24,198 nucleotides of DNA from Herminiimonas sp. GTDB lineage: Bacteria; Pseudomonadota; Gammaproteobacteria; Burkholderiales; Burkholderiaceae. Shown one piece after another: positions 8,894-17,633 of the stretch. A program made the position numbers and the translations under genes. How positions within the stretch are numbered: the first letter of the stretch is position 1; every line of letters begins with the position of its first letter. The stretch is from positions 1 to 24,198 of the forward strand of contig JACMQD010000347.1 of NCBI GenBank assembly GCA_014377155.1. Reading direction: 5' to 3'. The notes beneath the pieces are model-generated. The model was not told the DNA's origin. It searched no databases and saw only the letters and a program-made list of their open reading frames with translations.

Positions 8894-10180
8894 ATGCAAA
8901 AAACGTCTTCGCCGCCCACCATGTCGCAATTTCATTTGAAGTTTTTCAATGGCCTGTCGTGGCCGCAGGTACGCGACCTGTTCCGCTTTGCGGCGCGCCG
9001 CCTGGACGAAGAGCGCCTGCCGCAGGTCGCCGGTAGCCTGACGTTTACAACAGTGCTGGCGTTGGTGCCGGTGCTGACAATTGCGCTGGCGATCTTTACT
9101 GCGTTTCCTTTGTTTAATACGTTTCGGGCGTCGCTGGAAGCGTATTTTGTCGATAATCTCATGCCCAAGAGTGTGGCCAATACCATTCTCGGCTATCTGA
9201 ATCAGTTCGCCACGCAGTCTTCACGGCTGTCGGCGCTCGGTGCGGTCGCGCTGGTGGTCACGGCAGTGGCGATGATGTCGATGATCGATCGCGTGTTTAA
9301 TCAGATATGGCGTGTCAAGACGCCGCGCCCGCTGATTCAGCGCATGATGGTGTACTGGGCCACGGTGACCCTGGGGCCGTTGATGATCGGTATTTCGATG
9401 ACCGTTACGTCGTATCTGTTCACGGCGACCAATGGTGCGGTGCTCTCAGCCGTGCCGTTTCTCGGAGGTGTTTTCTATAGCGTAGTATCGATGCTGTTGA
9501 CGACCGCGGCATTTACATTACTGTATGTGGCGGTGCCCAATCGATTGGTCGACTGGCGCGATGCGGCCTGGGGCGGCGCGATTGCCGGCTTTGCCTTCGA
9601 GATCGCGAAACGTATATTTGCCAATTACGTGGCGCAGTTCCCTACTTATACGGTCGTCTACGGCACGGTGGCGGCGTTCCCGATTTTCCTGCTCTGGATT
9701 TACATGTTCTGGATGATCACGCTGTCCGGCGCGCTCATCGCTGCGGCACTGCCGGTGGTGAAATATGAGCGCTGGTGGCACGTTCCCAAGCCGGGCAGTG
9801 CATTCGTCGATGCGATGGCGGTTTTGCAGGTATTGTTCGAGGCGCGTGCCGGCGGTGCCTCCGTGGCGGTCGATGCCAAACTGATTCGTTCGCGTACACG
9901 CCTGGGGGTAGATGAATCCGAAAGCCTGCTGCAGCGCATGTTGGAGCCGGGCTGGGTCGGACGGGTCAAAACTGACGCGCCGAAGTACACGCAATTCGGC
10001 AAGCGGCTGGTCGATGGAACTGACCGCTGGGCGCTTCTGGCAAACCCACAACAGCTATTGCTGGCCGACGTCTACCGATTATTCGTGTTCGAATCTTCCA
10101 ATCACACCGTCATCGAAAAGCAGGTCGAAGACGCAGTGGAAAATGGTCTAAGCCAGTCGCTGACGGCGCATTTCGCCTGA
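8894..10180 (+). CDS. YihY/virulence factor BrkB family inner-membrane protein
   Basis: The 428-residue protein belongs to the YihY (UPF0761/BrkB) family. The family hallmarks are the early LPQVAGSLTFTTVLALVPVL block, MMSMIDRVFNQIWRV, and the later TYTVVYGTVAAFPIFLLWIY block. About six membrane helices fall between residues 45 and 290. E. coli YihY is about 290 residues; here a soluble tail of about 135 residues follows (from KYERWWHVPKPG). The tail looks helical and mildly winged-helix-like (VDAKLIRSRTRLGVDESESL). YihY was once annotated as RNase BN, which is wrong; the real function is unclear. The start has only a weak ribosome site. It diverges from wrbA, with a 126-150 bp shared promoter region that holds an 8-bp inverted repeat (8827-8834 with 8873-8880). 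Confidence 0.92.
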   Translation: MQKTSSPPTMSQFHLKFFNGLSWPQVRDLFRFAARRLDEERLPQVAGSLTFTTVLALVPVLTIALAIFTAFPLFNTFRASLEAYFVDNLMPKSVANTILGYLNQFATQSSRLSALGAVALVVTAVAMMSMIDRVFNQIWRVKTPRPLIQRMMVYWATVTLGPLMIGISMTVTSYLFTATNGAVLSAVPFLGGVFYSVVSMLLTTAAFTLLYVAVPNRLVDWRDAAWGGAIAGFAFEIAKRIFANYVAQFPTYTVVYGTVAAFPIFLLWIYMFWMITLSGALIAAALPVVKYERWWHVPKPGSAFVDAMAVLQVLFEARAGGASVAVDAKLIRSRTRLGVDESESLLQRMLEPGWVGRVKTDAPKYTQFGKRLVDGTDRWALLANPQQLLLADVYRLFVFESSNHTVIEKQVEDAVENGLSQSLTAHFA

Positions 10181-10500
10181 TGGTTCGACGCTGGTCGGAT
10201 AATTCCAGCGATCCCTGATGCAGCGTTGGATCACCGCTTTTGCAGGCGGCGACATACTTCTGTATAGGTTCCCGTAGCTCTGCCGCCACGGCATACTTGC
10301 TTTCAGATAATCTGGTGATGCAAGGCGTTAAGCGGCCCGGCGGGCTGCGCATTTCACCTGCATAAATAAAGCAAGCCAGTGCCGTCCGTGCATTTGCTGT
10401 GATGCTGCGCCGGCCCTGCCGGTTGCTGCGAAACGCAGCCGTGCGCCATCGACCTGTCCGGACAGTGTAAGCCCTACAGACCGCATCGTGCGGGAGAGCC
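10181..10500 (+). other. Intergenic region, 320 bp, with hairpins near its 3' end
   Basis: No convincing gene is seen on either strand. A minus-strand frame from 10502 to 10110 is open, but it overlaps the end of yihY, lacks a ribosome site and resembles no family known to me. The first 200 bp show no terminator with a U-run for yihY. CAGATAATCTG near 10306 contains a GATAAT hexamer without a -35 partner. The last 100 bp contain the hairpin cluster listed separately, and GGGAGAG just before the ATG at 10501 is a good ribosome site. Confidence 0.6.
10404..10465 (+). promoter_or_regulatory. Hairpin cluster in the leader of the giant signalling gene
   Basis: Three perfect foldable elements lie within 62 bp, ending 35 bp before the ATG. 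CCGGC-CCT-GCCGG is at 10410-10422. GCTGCG-AAA-CGCAGC is at 10425-10439. The 12-bp palindrome CTGTCCGGACAG is at 10454-10465. A second GCTGCG at 10404-10409 could pair with the same CGCAGC, enclosing the first hairpin, so two alternative folds are possible. It does not match the GEMM cyclic-di-GMP riboswitch consensus as I know it. It could be an RNA switch, a protein-binding palindrome or chance. Confidence 0.35.
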
Positions 10501-13500
10501 ATGATCGCAGGTTATCAAATTGCCGAGACGCTTTGCATGACCAGCGGATCGAGCATTTACCGGGCCCGGCGCCAGCAAGATGGCACGCCTGTATTATTGA
10601 AGGTGCTCGATCTCGACCATAACAATGCCGATCGGCCGGCCCGGTTTCGCAGTGAATATGACATGCTCCGATCGCTTGCCGGCGGCGCGATAGCGCAGCC
10701 GCTGGAACTGATCGAACAGTACGCGCATCATGCGATGGTGATGAAAGACTTTTCCGGCGTATCGCTGGAGGCGATCTTGCAGGGCAGCTATCTCGGCGTA
10801 CCGACCTCCTTGGCGCTGGCCAGCCAGCTTGCCGGCATCCTCGACGTGCTGCATGCCGCCCATATTGTCCACAATGACCTTCAGCCGCTCAATATTCTGG
10901 TGTCGCCGGATCTCGAAACCATTTGCCTGATCGACTCCAGCCGCGCTGCGCATCAGCCCTCCGACACCAGTCTGGTGTCGTTGCCTCTACCTGGCGCAAC
11001 CGAACTGCAGGTGCACGCGCCGCAATCGCAAGGCCGAAAAACCGGGCCCGGCGACTACCGCACCGATCTGTTTTCGCTCGGCGTGACCTTGTACCGCATG
11101 CTGTCGGGCGGGCAGCGGCTCGACGTACAGGATGCACTGGAATGGGCCGCTTCATACAATACGCGCGGGTCGGATGCACCCGGCGAGGATTCACGGGATA
11201 TACCACCGATGGTGGCGGCTATATTGGCAAAGCTCTTGTCTGAAAATGCCGAGAGCGCGTATCAAAGCGCGCGCGGACTGCAGTTCGACCTCAATGCCTG
11301 TGCAGCACAGTGGGCATCGCACGGCGCCGTGAAGCGCTTCAACCTTAGCGCAGTCGATGTGTCAAGTCGCTTCTCGCTGTCGCCGAGCCGCTATGGTCGC
11401 GAAGCCGAGGTGGCGCAATTAGAAGGCGCATGGCGCCGTATGCTTGATGCGGGCATGCCAGCGCTGGTACTGGTGTCAGGTTATTCGGGAATCGGCAAGT
11501 CGTCGCTGGTACTCGACCTGTTCCAGCCGCTGGTGCGTCAGCATGGCTACTTCGCGGCGGGCAAGTTCGAGCAGGACCGGGGTCACGTCCCGTATGCGAA
11601 GGTTGCCGATGCATTTAGACAATTGGTACAACAGAAAATGGCCGAGCCGGCGCCACGTGTACACGCGTGGCGTCAGCGCGTACAGGCCGCGCTGGGCAAT
11701 GCCGGTCAACTGGTCGTGGACCTGATACCGCAGCTGGCCGCGGTACTCGAACCGCAGCAAGCCGTGCCCGCATTGCCGCCCCTGGAAGCCCGACTTCGGT
11801 TCCAGCGTGTTTTTCGTCGCTTCGCGGAAACCTTCATGGCGCCGGACCAGCCTCTGGCACTATTTTTCGACGACTTGCAATGGGCCGATGCCGCAAGCCT
11901 GGGCTTGATCGCCGATTTACTGACGCACCCCGAAACGCGCCACTTGTTGCTCATCGGCGCCTACCGCGTCAATGACGTCGTGCCGGGGCACCCGCTACAG
12001 CAGGCGATTGCGCAAATGCGCAGCACGATCGAAGTGGCCGACATCCGTATCAGACCGCTGCCGATCGCCTTGCTGAGCCGCTTCGTGGCCGACACGATGA
12101 ACTGCGATCCAGCCGACGCCCAGTCGCTGGCTGCCTTGATCCATCAGAAGACCGAGGGCAATCCGTTTTTCGTCATGCAATTCGTGCGCGCGTTGCATGA
12201 TGACGGGCTGGTCGCGTTCGATCGACTGGCACATCGGTGGTACTGGAACATGGCCGACATCGTGGCCGCACGGATGACCGGGAGCGTGGTCGAACTGATG
12301 GTCGCGCAGGTCGACCGCCTGCCTCCCGCTTTACAGAGTTTGATGCACGTGGCTGCCTGTCTGGGTTACCAGTTCGCGCTGGGCTCTCTGGCATGCATAG
12401 CCGGAGAGCCGCCAGCTGCCGTGGCTGCCTTGCTAGTGGCCGCCGTCCAGCAGGGCTTGCTCACGGAAGTTGCAGATCAGCGCGGCGATAGCCTGCGACT
12501 CGATTACCGATGGTCCCATGATCAGGTTCGCCAATCCATCTGTACGCAGATGGGCGAAGAGGATCGCGGCGCGTTACATCTGCGGATCGGTCGGCTTTTG
12601 CTGGCCGATGTGCCATTGCCAGAGTCCAGCGAACAGATCTTTGACGTCGTGAGTCATCTGAACCTTGGGGCAAACCTCATTACCAGTGATACTGAACGGA
12701 CCTACCTGGCGAAGCTGAACCTGGCTGCAGCCCGCCGCGCCAAACGCGCTACCGCTTATGCGGCTGCCCGTGAACATGCGGCAATCGGATTGACGATGCT
12801 GCCGCAGGACATGTGGCAGCGCGATTATCCGCTGACGCTGGCGCTGCATCGTGAGTTAGCGGAAACAGGACACTTGTGCAACCACCAGGCTGATGCCGAA
12901 ATTGTATTGGCGCGCGCATTGCAGCACACGCGATCCGATACCGATCGCGCCGATCTACTCATGCTGCGCGTGGTCTGGACGACCGGTTGCCGCGATTATG
13001 AAGGCGCCATGTGCGTCGGCTTCGATGCGCTGCAGTTGTGTGGCGTTGCGTTACCACCCGACCCCGCCCGTTGGGGCGAAGCGGCTATCGCGGGAATGAC
13101 GCGCATCGGCGCTGTCCTGAGCAACATGGCGCCAGAAGATTTGCTCAGACGGCCGCCAATGCGTGACGACACCGCTATTGCAGCATCCAACCTGCTGGCG
13201 CAATTGATGACGGCGGCCTACGCCAGCGATCCGAAAGCGTTTGCTTTGCTCACCGTGTCGCTGGTAGAACTGTCGTTCATACATGGACACACGGGCGCCT
13301 CGGCCTACGGCTACGCATGGCTGGGGGTATTGATGCAGCGCCAGGATGGCTCCCTGGAACATGTGCAGTGGCTTGGCATAGTCGCCCGTGGCGTGGTGGA
13401 CCAACTCGCATGCCCTCAGTACACTGCAAAGGTGCGTGCCACCGTCCTGCTGGCGATCGACGTCTGGCACCGGCCGCTGGAGGCGCTAATCGCTGATCTC

Positions 13501-16365
13501 GCGCGAGAACTTGGGGCGGGCATCGATTACGGCGACGTCCAGTATGTCGGCCTGAGCAATCACATCCTGATGCTGATGCGGCTGGCACGTGGCGAGCCAC
13601 TGGCACGTGTGGCCAGTGAAATCGCTGAAGCATGCCGTTTCGCGCAGCACAGTGCCAACGACATGGCATCGCGCCGCTTGGCAGACCTCGACCGCAGCGT
13701 TGCAAGCCTGCGCGGCTTACCAGTGCCGGTCATCCAGGGCGAACCATTGCCACGGGATCTGGTGCGTGATGCGCTGGCCGCTATTGGCGAACTGCGACGC
13801 CGCGTATTATTCGGAGAATTCGATGGCATCGTGTCACTCGCAATGCGTCTGGCTTCGATGCGGCTGCATTCCGTCATGGCCGTGGAAGCAACGTTATACC
13901 CCGCGCTGGCAGCAGCGAGTGCCCTTGACGATTGCGACGCCGCCGAGCGCGAGCCGTTACTGCACTTGCTGCATGCAAGTTTAAAAAAAATGTCACGATG
14001 GGCGCTGCGTTGTCCTGCCAATTTCGGCCACGAGCAGCACTTGCTCGAGGCGGAAATAGCGCGCGTCGGCGGCGATCACGCGAAGGCGATGCAACTTTAC
14101 CAGCAATCCATTGCCGAGGCAGCGCAATATGGTTTCATGCATATCGAGGCACTCGCGGCCGAGCGCGCATCGCATGCCTGCCACGCCGCTGGCGCGCTGA
14201 CCGAAGCCACCGTCTACTTGTATCAAGCCCGGGCCGCTTATGCCGCCTGGGGCGCCGATGCAAAAGTGCGACAGATCGACGCGCGCTTCATGCGCGTCAG
14301 CGACCATCGCCCGGGCATTTGCGGCGATATGCCGGGCCGTAACCTTGATCGTCTCGAGTTTCTCAGTGCCGTCAAAGCGTCGCAAGCGATTTCTGGCGAA
14401 ATGGAATTGGAGCAATTGCTCGATACGCTGATGCGCAGTGTGATCGAATGCGCCGGCGCCCAGACCTGCTGTCTGTTACTAGCAAATGGAGGCGAACTGT
14501 CGCTGGTGGCGGAAGCGCGGATACAAAACACGGAAACCCATGTCCACCTGCTTCCTCAGCGCGAAATATCGGCGACGGCGATTCCGGGCGCGATCGTGGA
14601 TTATGTCTGCCGCAACCGTCAAATGGTCTTGCTTGACGACGCTAGCGAGCCAGGATCGTTTTCGAGCGATTTGCTGGCGATTCCACATCAATTGAAGTCG
14701 GTGCTGTGCCTGCCGATCGCGCGGCAATCGACACTGGTCGGCATGGTTTATCTTGAAAATAATCTGATTGCTCATGCATTTACCCCCGACCGGCTCGCGG
14801 TGCTCGAATTGTTGGCATCCCAAGCCGCGATTTCACTCGACAATGCGCAGATCTACAGTGGTCTTCGGCTGGAAAACACGCAACGCCGAAAAGCCGAAGA
14901 CGAGCTGCGCCAATACCGTGGAGAGCTCGAACAGCTGGTCGAGGAACGCACCGCCGAACTGCGCCAGGCTAATGCCGCACTGCTTCAAACCAATCATCAG
15001 TTAGGACATGCCAACAGCCTGCTGCTGCAAACCGAAAAACGCATTCGCTATATGGCGCAGCATGATGTGCTGACCGGATTGCCCAACCGTACGCTGCTGC
15101 ATGAGCGGATGCATCATGCCATTCAACAGGCGCAGCGCGAAGGCAAGGTCATGACGCTGCTGGTAATCGACCTGGATAATTTCAAGCGCATTAATGATTC
15201 GTTTGGTCATCCGGTTGGCGACCAATTGTTGCAGATCGTCGCCCGCCGGCTGCAAAAATGCGTGCGCAAGAACGATACGGTGGCGCGATTGGGTGGTGAC
15301 GAATTCGTCGTATGCGTTTCTGGCCTGACCGACGGTGACAAGGCAGCTGGACTGGCTAAAAAAATATTTGTCGCGCTGGCGTCGCCGTTCTCGATCGGCA
15401 CGCAGGACCTGCATGCCGAAGCCAGCATTGGCATCAGTGTCTATCCGGCCGATGGGACAAGCCCGGAATTGCTGATGCAGGCCGCCGATACCGCGATGTA
15501 TCATGCCAAGGAGAAAGGACGCGGCAACTACCAGTTTTTCACGCCTGGTCTGACGATGGCGGTGCAACAGCGCGTCACCATCGAAACGCAACTGCGCCAT
15601 GCGCTACCGCGCAATGAATTCAGGTTGCAATACCAGCCGCAGGTCGATATCGCCAGTGGTCGCATCGTATCCGCCGAAGCGTTGATTCGCTGGCATCAGC
15701 CGCTGCGTGGTCTGATACCACCTGATGAGTTCATCGCGCTGGCCGAGGAAACCGGTCTCATTTTGCAGATCGGCGAATGGGTGTTGCGCGAGGCTTGCAC
15801 GCAACTGCGTATCTGGCAAAAATTGGGACATGCGACGCTTGGCATGGCGGTCAACCTGTCGACGCGTCAGGTATTGCAGCCAGGTTTCGTTGATCTGGTT
15901 ATCAGTATTCTTCGCGAAACAGGCGTCGCGCCTTCGTCACTCGAACTGGAAATTACCGAGAGCATCCTGATGCAGCCGGATTCGGACAGCATGCAGACCT
16001 TGACGACGCTCGCCGGTCTCGGAATCCGGCTGTCGGTCGATGACTTCGGCACCGGCTATTCGAGCCTGGCTTATCTGAAACGCTTTCCGATCATCCGCGC
16101 ATTGAAGATCGACCGGTCATTCATAAAAGGACTCGACCGCGAGAACGGCAACAGTGACAGCGACACAGCTATCGCGACGACCATTATCAGCATGGCCAAA
16201 AATCTGCGGATGCAAGTCATCGCGGAAGGTGTGGAAACCCTGGAACAGGCGCAATTCCTGGTCGCCAACGGCTGTGCGCTGGCACAAGGATTTCATTACA
16301 GCCGGGCGATCGATGCCGAAGACTTTACAAAATTGATCACCGATCAGCTCGACCTGCACACCTAA
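10501..16365 (+). CDS. Giant multidomain signalling protein: kinase-like, AAA ATPase, GAF, GGDEF and EAL
   Basis: The 1954-residue soluble protein has a Ser/Thr-kinase-like domain (about 1-285; K34, H124-N-D126, N131, D145). A STAND/AAA_16-type ATPase follows, with Walker A GYSGIGKS at 327-334 and Walker B FFDDLQWAD at 455-463. A long helical, TPR-like region (about 650-1270) leads to a GAF domain (about 1281-1450), a coiled coil (about 1455-1515), GGDEF (about 1517-1690) and EAL (about 1693-1950). GGDEF is intact (1598-1602), with the inhibitory RxxD site (RKND, 1589-1592) nine residues before it. EAL is intact (E1726, N1785, E1817, D1847-D1848, K1869, E1909, Q1929). It probably makes and/or breaks cyclic-di-GMP in response to nucleotide state and a GAF ligand. 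The kinase-ATPase-GAF front is known from PknK-like sensor kinases, which usually end in a histidine kinase. GGGAGAG precedes the ATG; it appears monocistronic. Confidence 0.93.
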   Translation: MIAGYQIAETLCMTSGSSIYRARRQQDGTPVLLKVLDLDHNNADRPARFRSEYDMLRSLAGGAIAQPLELIEQYAHHAMVMKDFSGVSLEAILQGSYLGVPTSLALASQLAGILDVLHAAHIVHNDLQPLNILVSPDLETICLIDSSRAAHQPSDTSLVSLPLPGATELQVHAPQSQGRKTGPGDYRTDLFSLGVTLYRMLSGGQRLDVQDALEWAASYNTRGSDAPGEDSRDIPPMVAAILAKLLSENAESAYQSARGLQFDLNACAAQWASHGAVKRFNLSAVDVSSRFSLSPSRYGREAEVAQLEGAWRRMLDAGMPALVLVSGYSGIGKSSLVLDLFQPLVRQHGYFAAGKFEQDRGHVPYAKVADAFRQLVQQKMAEPAPRVHAWRQRVQAALGNAGQLVVDLIPQLAAVLEPQQAVPALPPLEARLRFQRVFRRFAETFMAPDQPLALFFDDLQWADAASLGLIADLLTHPETRHLLLIGAYRVNDVVPGHPLQQAIAQMRSTIEVADIRIRPLPIALLSRFVADTMNCDPADAQSLAALIHQKTEGNPFFVMQFVRALHDDGLVAFDRLAHRWYWNMADIVAARMTGSVVELMVAQVDRLPPALQSLMHVAACLGYQFALGSLACIAGEPPAAVAALLVAAVQQGLLTEVADQRGDSLRLDYRWSHDQVRQSICTQMGEEDRGALHLRIGRLLLADVPLPESSEQIFDVVSHLNLGANLITSDTERTYLAKLNLAAARRAKRATAYAAAREHAAIGLTMLPQDMWQRDYPLTLALHRELAETGHLCNHQADAEIVLARALQHTRSDTDRADLLMLRVVWTTGCRDYEGAMCVGFDALQLCGVALPPDPARWGEAAIAGMTRIGAVLSNMAPEDLLRRPPMRDDTAIAASNLLAQLMTAAYASDPKAFALLTVSLVELSFIHGHTGASAYGYAWLGVLMQRQDGSLEHVQWLGIVARGVVDQLACPQYTAKVRATVLLAIDVWHRPLEALIADLARELGAGIDYGDVQYVGLSNHILMLMRLARGEPLARVASEIAEACRFAQHSANDMASRRLADLDRSVASLRGLPVPVIQGEPLPRDLVRDALAAIGELRRRVLFGEFDGIVSLAMRLASMRLHSVMAVEATLYPALAAASALDDCDAAEREPLLHLLHASLKKMSRWALRCPANFGHEQHLLEAEIARVGGDHAKAMQLYQQSIAEAAQYGFMHIEALAAERASHACHAAGALTEATVYLYQARAAYAAWGADAKVRQIDARFMRVSDHRPGICGDMPGRNLDRLEFLSAVKASQAISGEMELEQLLDTLMRSVIECAGAQTCCLLLANGGELSLVAEARIQNTETHVHLLPQREISATAIPGAIVDYVCRNRQMVLLDDASEPGSFSSDLLAIPHQLKSVLCLPIARQSTLVGMVYLENNLIAHAFTPDRLAVLELLASQAAISLDNAQIYSGLRLENTQRRKAEDELRQYRGELEQLVEERTAELRQANAALLQTNHQLGHANSLLLQTEKRIRYMAQHDVLTGLPNRTLLHERMHHAIQQAQREGKVMTLLVIDLDNFKRINDSFGHPVGDQLLQIVARRLQKCVRKNDTVARLGGDEFVVCVSGLTDGDKAAGLAKKIFVALASPFSIGTQDLHAEASIGISVYPADGTSPELLMQAADTAMYHAKEKGRGNYQFFTPGLTMAVQQRVTIETQLRHALPRNEFRLQYQPQVDIASGRIVSAEALIRWHQPLRGLIPPDEFIALAEETGLILQIGEWVLREACTQLRIWQKLGHATLGMAVNLSTRQVLQPGFVDLVISILRETGVAPSSLELEITESILMQPDSDSMQTLTTLAGLGIRLSVDDFGTGYSSLAYLKRFPIIRALKIDRSFIKGLDRENGNSDSDTAIATTIISMAKNLRMQVIAEGVETLEQAQFLVANGCALAQGFHYSRAIDAEDFTKLITDQLDLHT

Positions 16366-16420
16366 TCGTCGCTATCGTGCGGGTCGTCGCGCTCTTGTGC
16401 CGTCGCTCTCCGGGCCGTTG

Positions 16421-16738
16421 TTAAAACGAGGCCTGGCCCGTCAGCATCTGCCAGTACATGACCCAGTCGCCCATGAACGAATAGAGCGGATGGCGAAATG
16501 TCGTCGGCTGGTTTTTTTCGAAGCCGAAATGACCGATCCAGGCAAACCCGTAACCGCACGCCAGCGCTGCCACGACCCACCACAGGCTGGCAGTCAACAA
16601 CGCTAATGCCAGACAAATCAGCGCCAGCGTCGAGCCGGCAAAATGCAGTTCGCGACAGATGCGGTTGGAATGCTCGGCCAGGTAAGTCGGATAAAACTCG
16701 GCGAACGTATCGTATCTCTTTTGCGTAATCGTTGACAT
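16421..16738 (-). CDS. Mpo1-like (DUF962/YGL010w) small membrane protein
   Basis: The 105-residue protein matches the DUF962/Mpo1-like family. It starts with TFAEFYPTYLAEHSNRICRE, has two central hydrophobic segments (about residues 35-50 and 52-68), then AWIGHFGFEKNQPTTFRHPL and SFMGDWVMYWQML. Histidines at 23, 32, 70 and 83 are in the usual conserved places. Yeast Mpo1 is an Fe(II)-dependent dioxygenase that alpha-oxidises 2-hydroxy fatty acids in phytosphingosine breakdown; bacterial relatives are uncharacterised. The ATG at 16738 has AGGAG upstream. The frame is open to 16840, but that extension has no ribosome site and is not family-like. It lies 88 bp after the alpha/beta hydrolase on the same strand and may be co-transcribed. 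Confidence 0.88.
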   Translation of the reverse strand: MSTITQKRYDTFAEFYPTYLAEHSNRICRELHFAGSTLALICLALALLTASLWWVVAALACGYGFAWIGHFGFEKNQPTTFRHPLYSFMGDWVMYWQMLTGQASF

Positions 16739-16826
16739 GATCTGCTCCTGAAAGGTACGTGTCAGCTTTAGAGTAGACCTGCTTCGCCCTACATGCAATA
16801 AAAATTCGCGGTAATCAGCGATGCGC

Positions 16827-17633
16827 TCAAGCTTTGGCAAATGCGTACAACGTATCGAGCACGGCGTCGGGCTGCTCGGCCATTAGCGCGTGACCACAGT
16901 TGTCGAGCTGCACCACACGGGCATGGGTAATCGCGCGTGTCAGTGTCGTGGTTGCCTTGGGCGGCGTCATCATGTCGTTTTTTCCAAGCAAGAAAAGCGT
17001 AGGGCAAGCCACCGCGGCCGCCGCGGCTTCGCCGTTGGCGTACACATTGCACGCGGTGAAATCGGTATGGAACACCAGCGCAGGATTGATTGCCGAGATG
17101 CGCTGCATCAGGCGTCTGTTGCCTCCCTGCACATAAGATCCTGGTCCCGGAAAGGACGGTTTCTGGGCGATACCCGAATGCGACCAGATGTTTACCATGT
17201 CGATGGCGGTCGGTTCATCATCGTGTGCAGTGTCGAGCAGCGTAGCCGATACCCTCATCGGATAGGCCGTGCCGACCAGCGCCAGCTTGCTAACCCTGTC
17301 AGGCGCACGTGCCAGGGCTTCGAGCGCGACCAGCGATCCCATGCTGTGGCCGATAAGCGTGGCTTGCTGCACGCCGGCCGTGTCCAGCAATGCCAGCAGC
17401 CAGTCGGCCATCGCTTCCACGGTAGTCAGTGCCGCGCCCTTGCTACGACCATGGCCCGGCAGGTCCACCGCCAGCACCCCGAACCCGTGATGCGCGAAAT
17501 AGCGCGTCTGCAGGACCCATACCGAATGGTCGTGCTGCGCACCATGAATGAATACCGCCGTCGGCAGGTTGGCATCGAAGGTCTTGCCGCCGGTGTAGCA
17601 GTAGGCATCGTTGCCTTGAACAGTTAGTAGCAT
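16827..17633 (-). CDS. Alpha/beta-fold hydrolase
   Basis: The 268-residue protein has a full alpha/beta hydrolase layout. The oxyanion motif FIHGAQHDHS comes early, then VDLPGHGRS, the nucleophile elbow GHSMG (Ser at about residue 97), the acid LLGKNDMM (Asp about 220) and the catalytic His in CGHALM (about 248). The substrate is unknown; it may be an ester or a C-C bond. The start codon ATG (17633) shares one base with the metY stop (TGATG). An in-frame GTG (17636) directly before it is an alternative start. AAAGG lies 6 nt before the ATG, inside metY. This coupling to metY suggests a linked role, possibly with acyl-homoserine or thioester intermediates, but that is inference only. Confidence 0.92.
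   Translation of the reverse strand: MLLTVQGNDAYCYTGGKTFDANLPTAVFIHGAQHDHSVWVLQTRYFAHHGFGVLAVDLPGHGRSKGAALTTVEAMADWLLALLDTAGVQQATLIGHSMGSLVALEALARAPDRVSKLALVGTAYPMRVSATLLDTAHDDEPTAIDMVNIWSHSGIAQKPSFPGPGSYVQGGNRRLMQRISAINPALVFHTDFTACNVYANGEAAAAAVACPTLFLLGKNDMMTPPKATTTLTRAITHARVVQLDNCGHALMAEQPDAVLDTLYAFAKA

Noticed and set aside
10404..10500. GEMM-type cyclic-di-GMP riboswitch in front of the GGDEF-EAL gene
   Set aside because: The leader folds into hairpins, but I do not see the conserved GEMM core or tetraloop-receptor sequences.
10110..10502. Minus-strand open frame in the gap before the giant gene
   Set aside because: It overlaps the yihY end, has no ribosome site and its sequence resembles no family I know; the gap is better described as leader DNA.
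13974..13994. Frameshift suspected at the A-run (AAAAAAAA) inside the giant gene
   Set aside because: The reading frame continues on both sides with coherent helical sequence and the downstream GAF, GGDEF and EAL domains are in frame.
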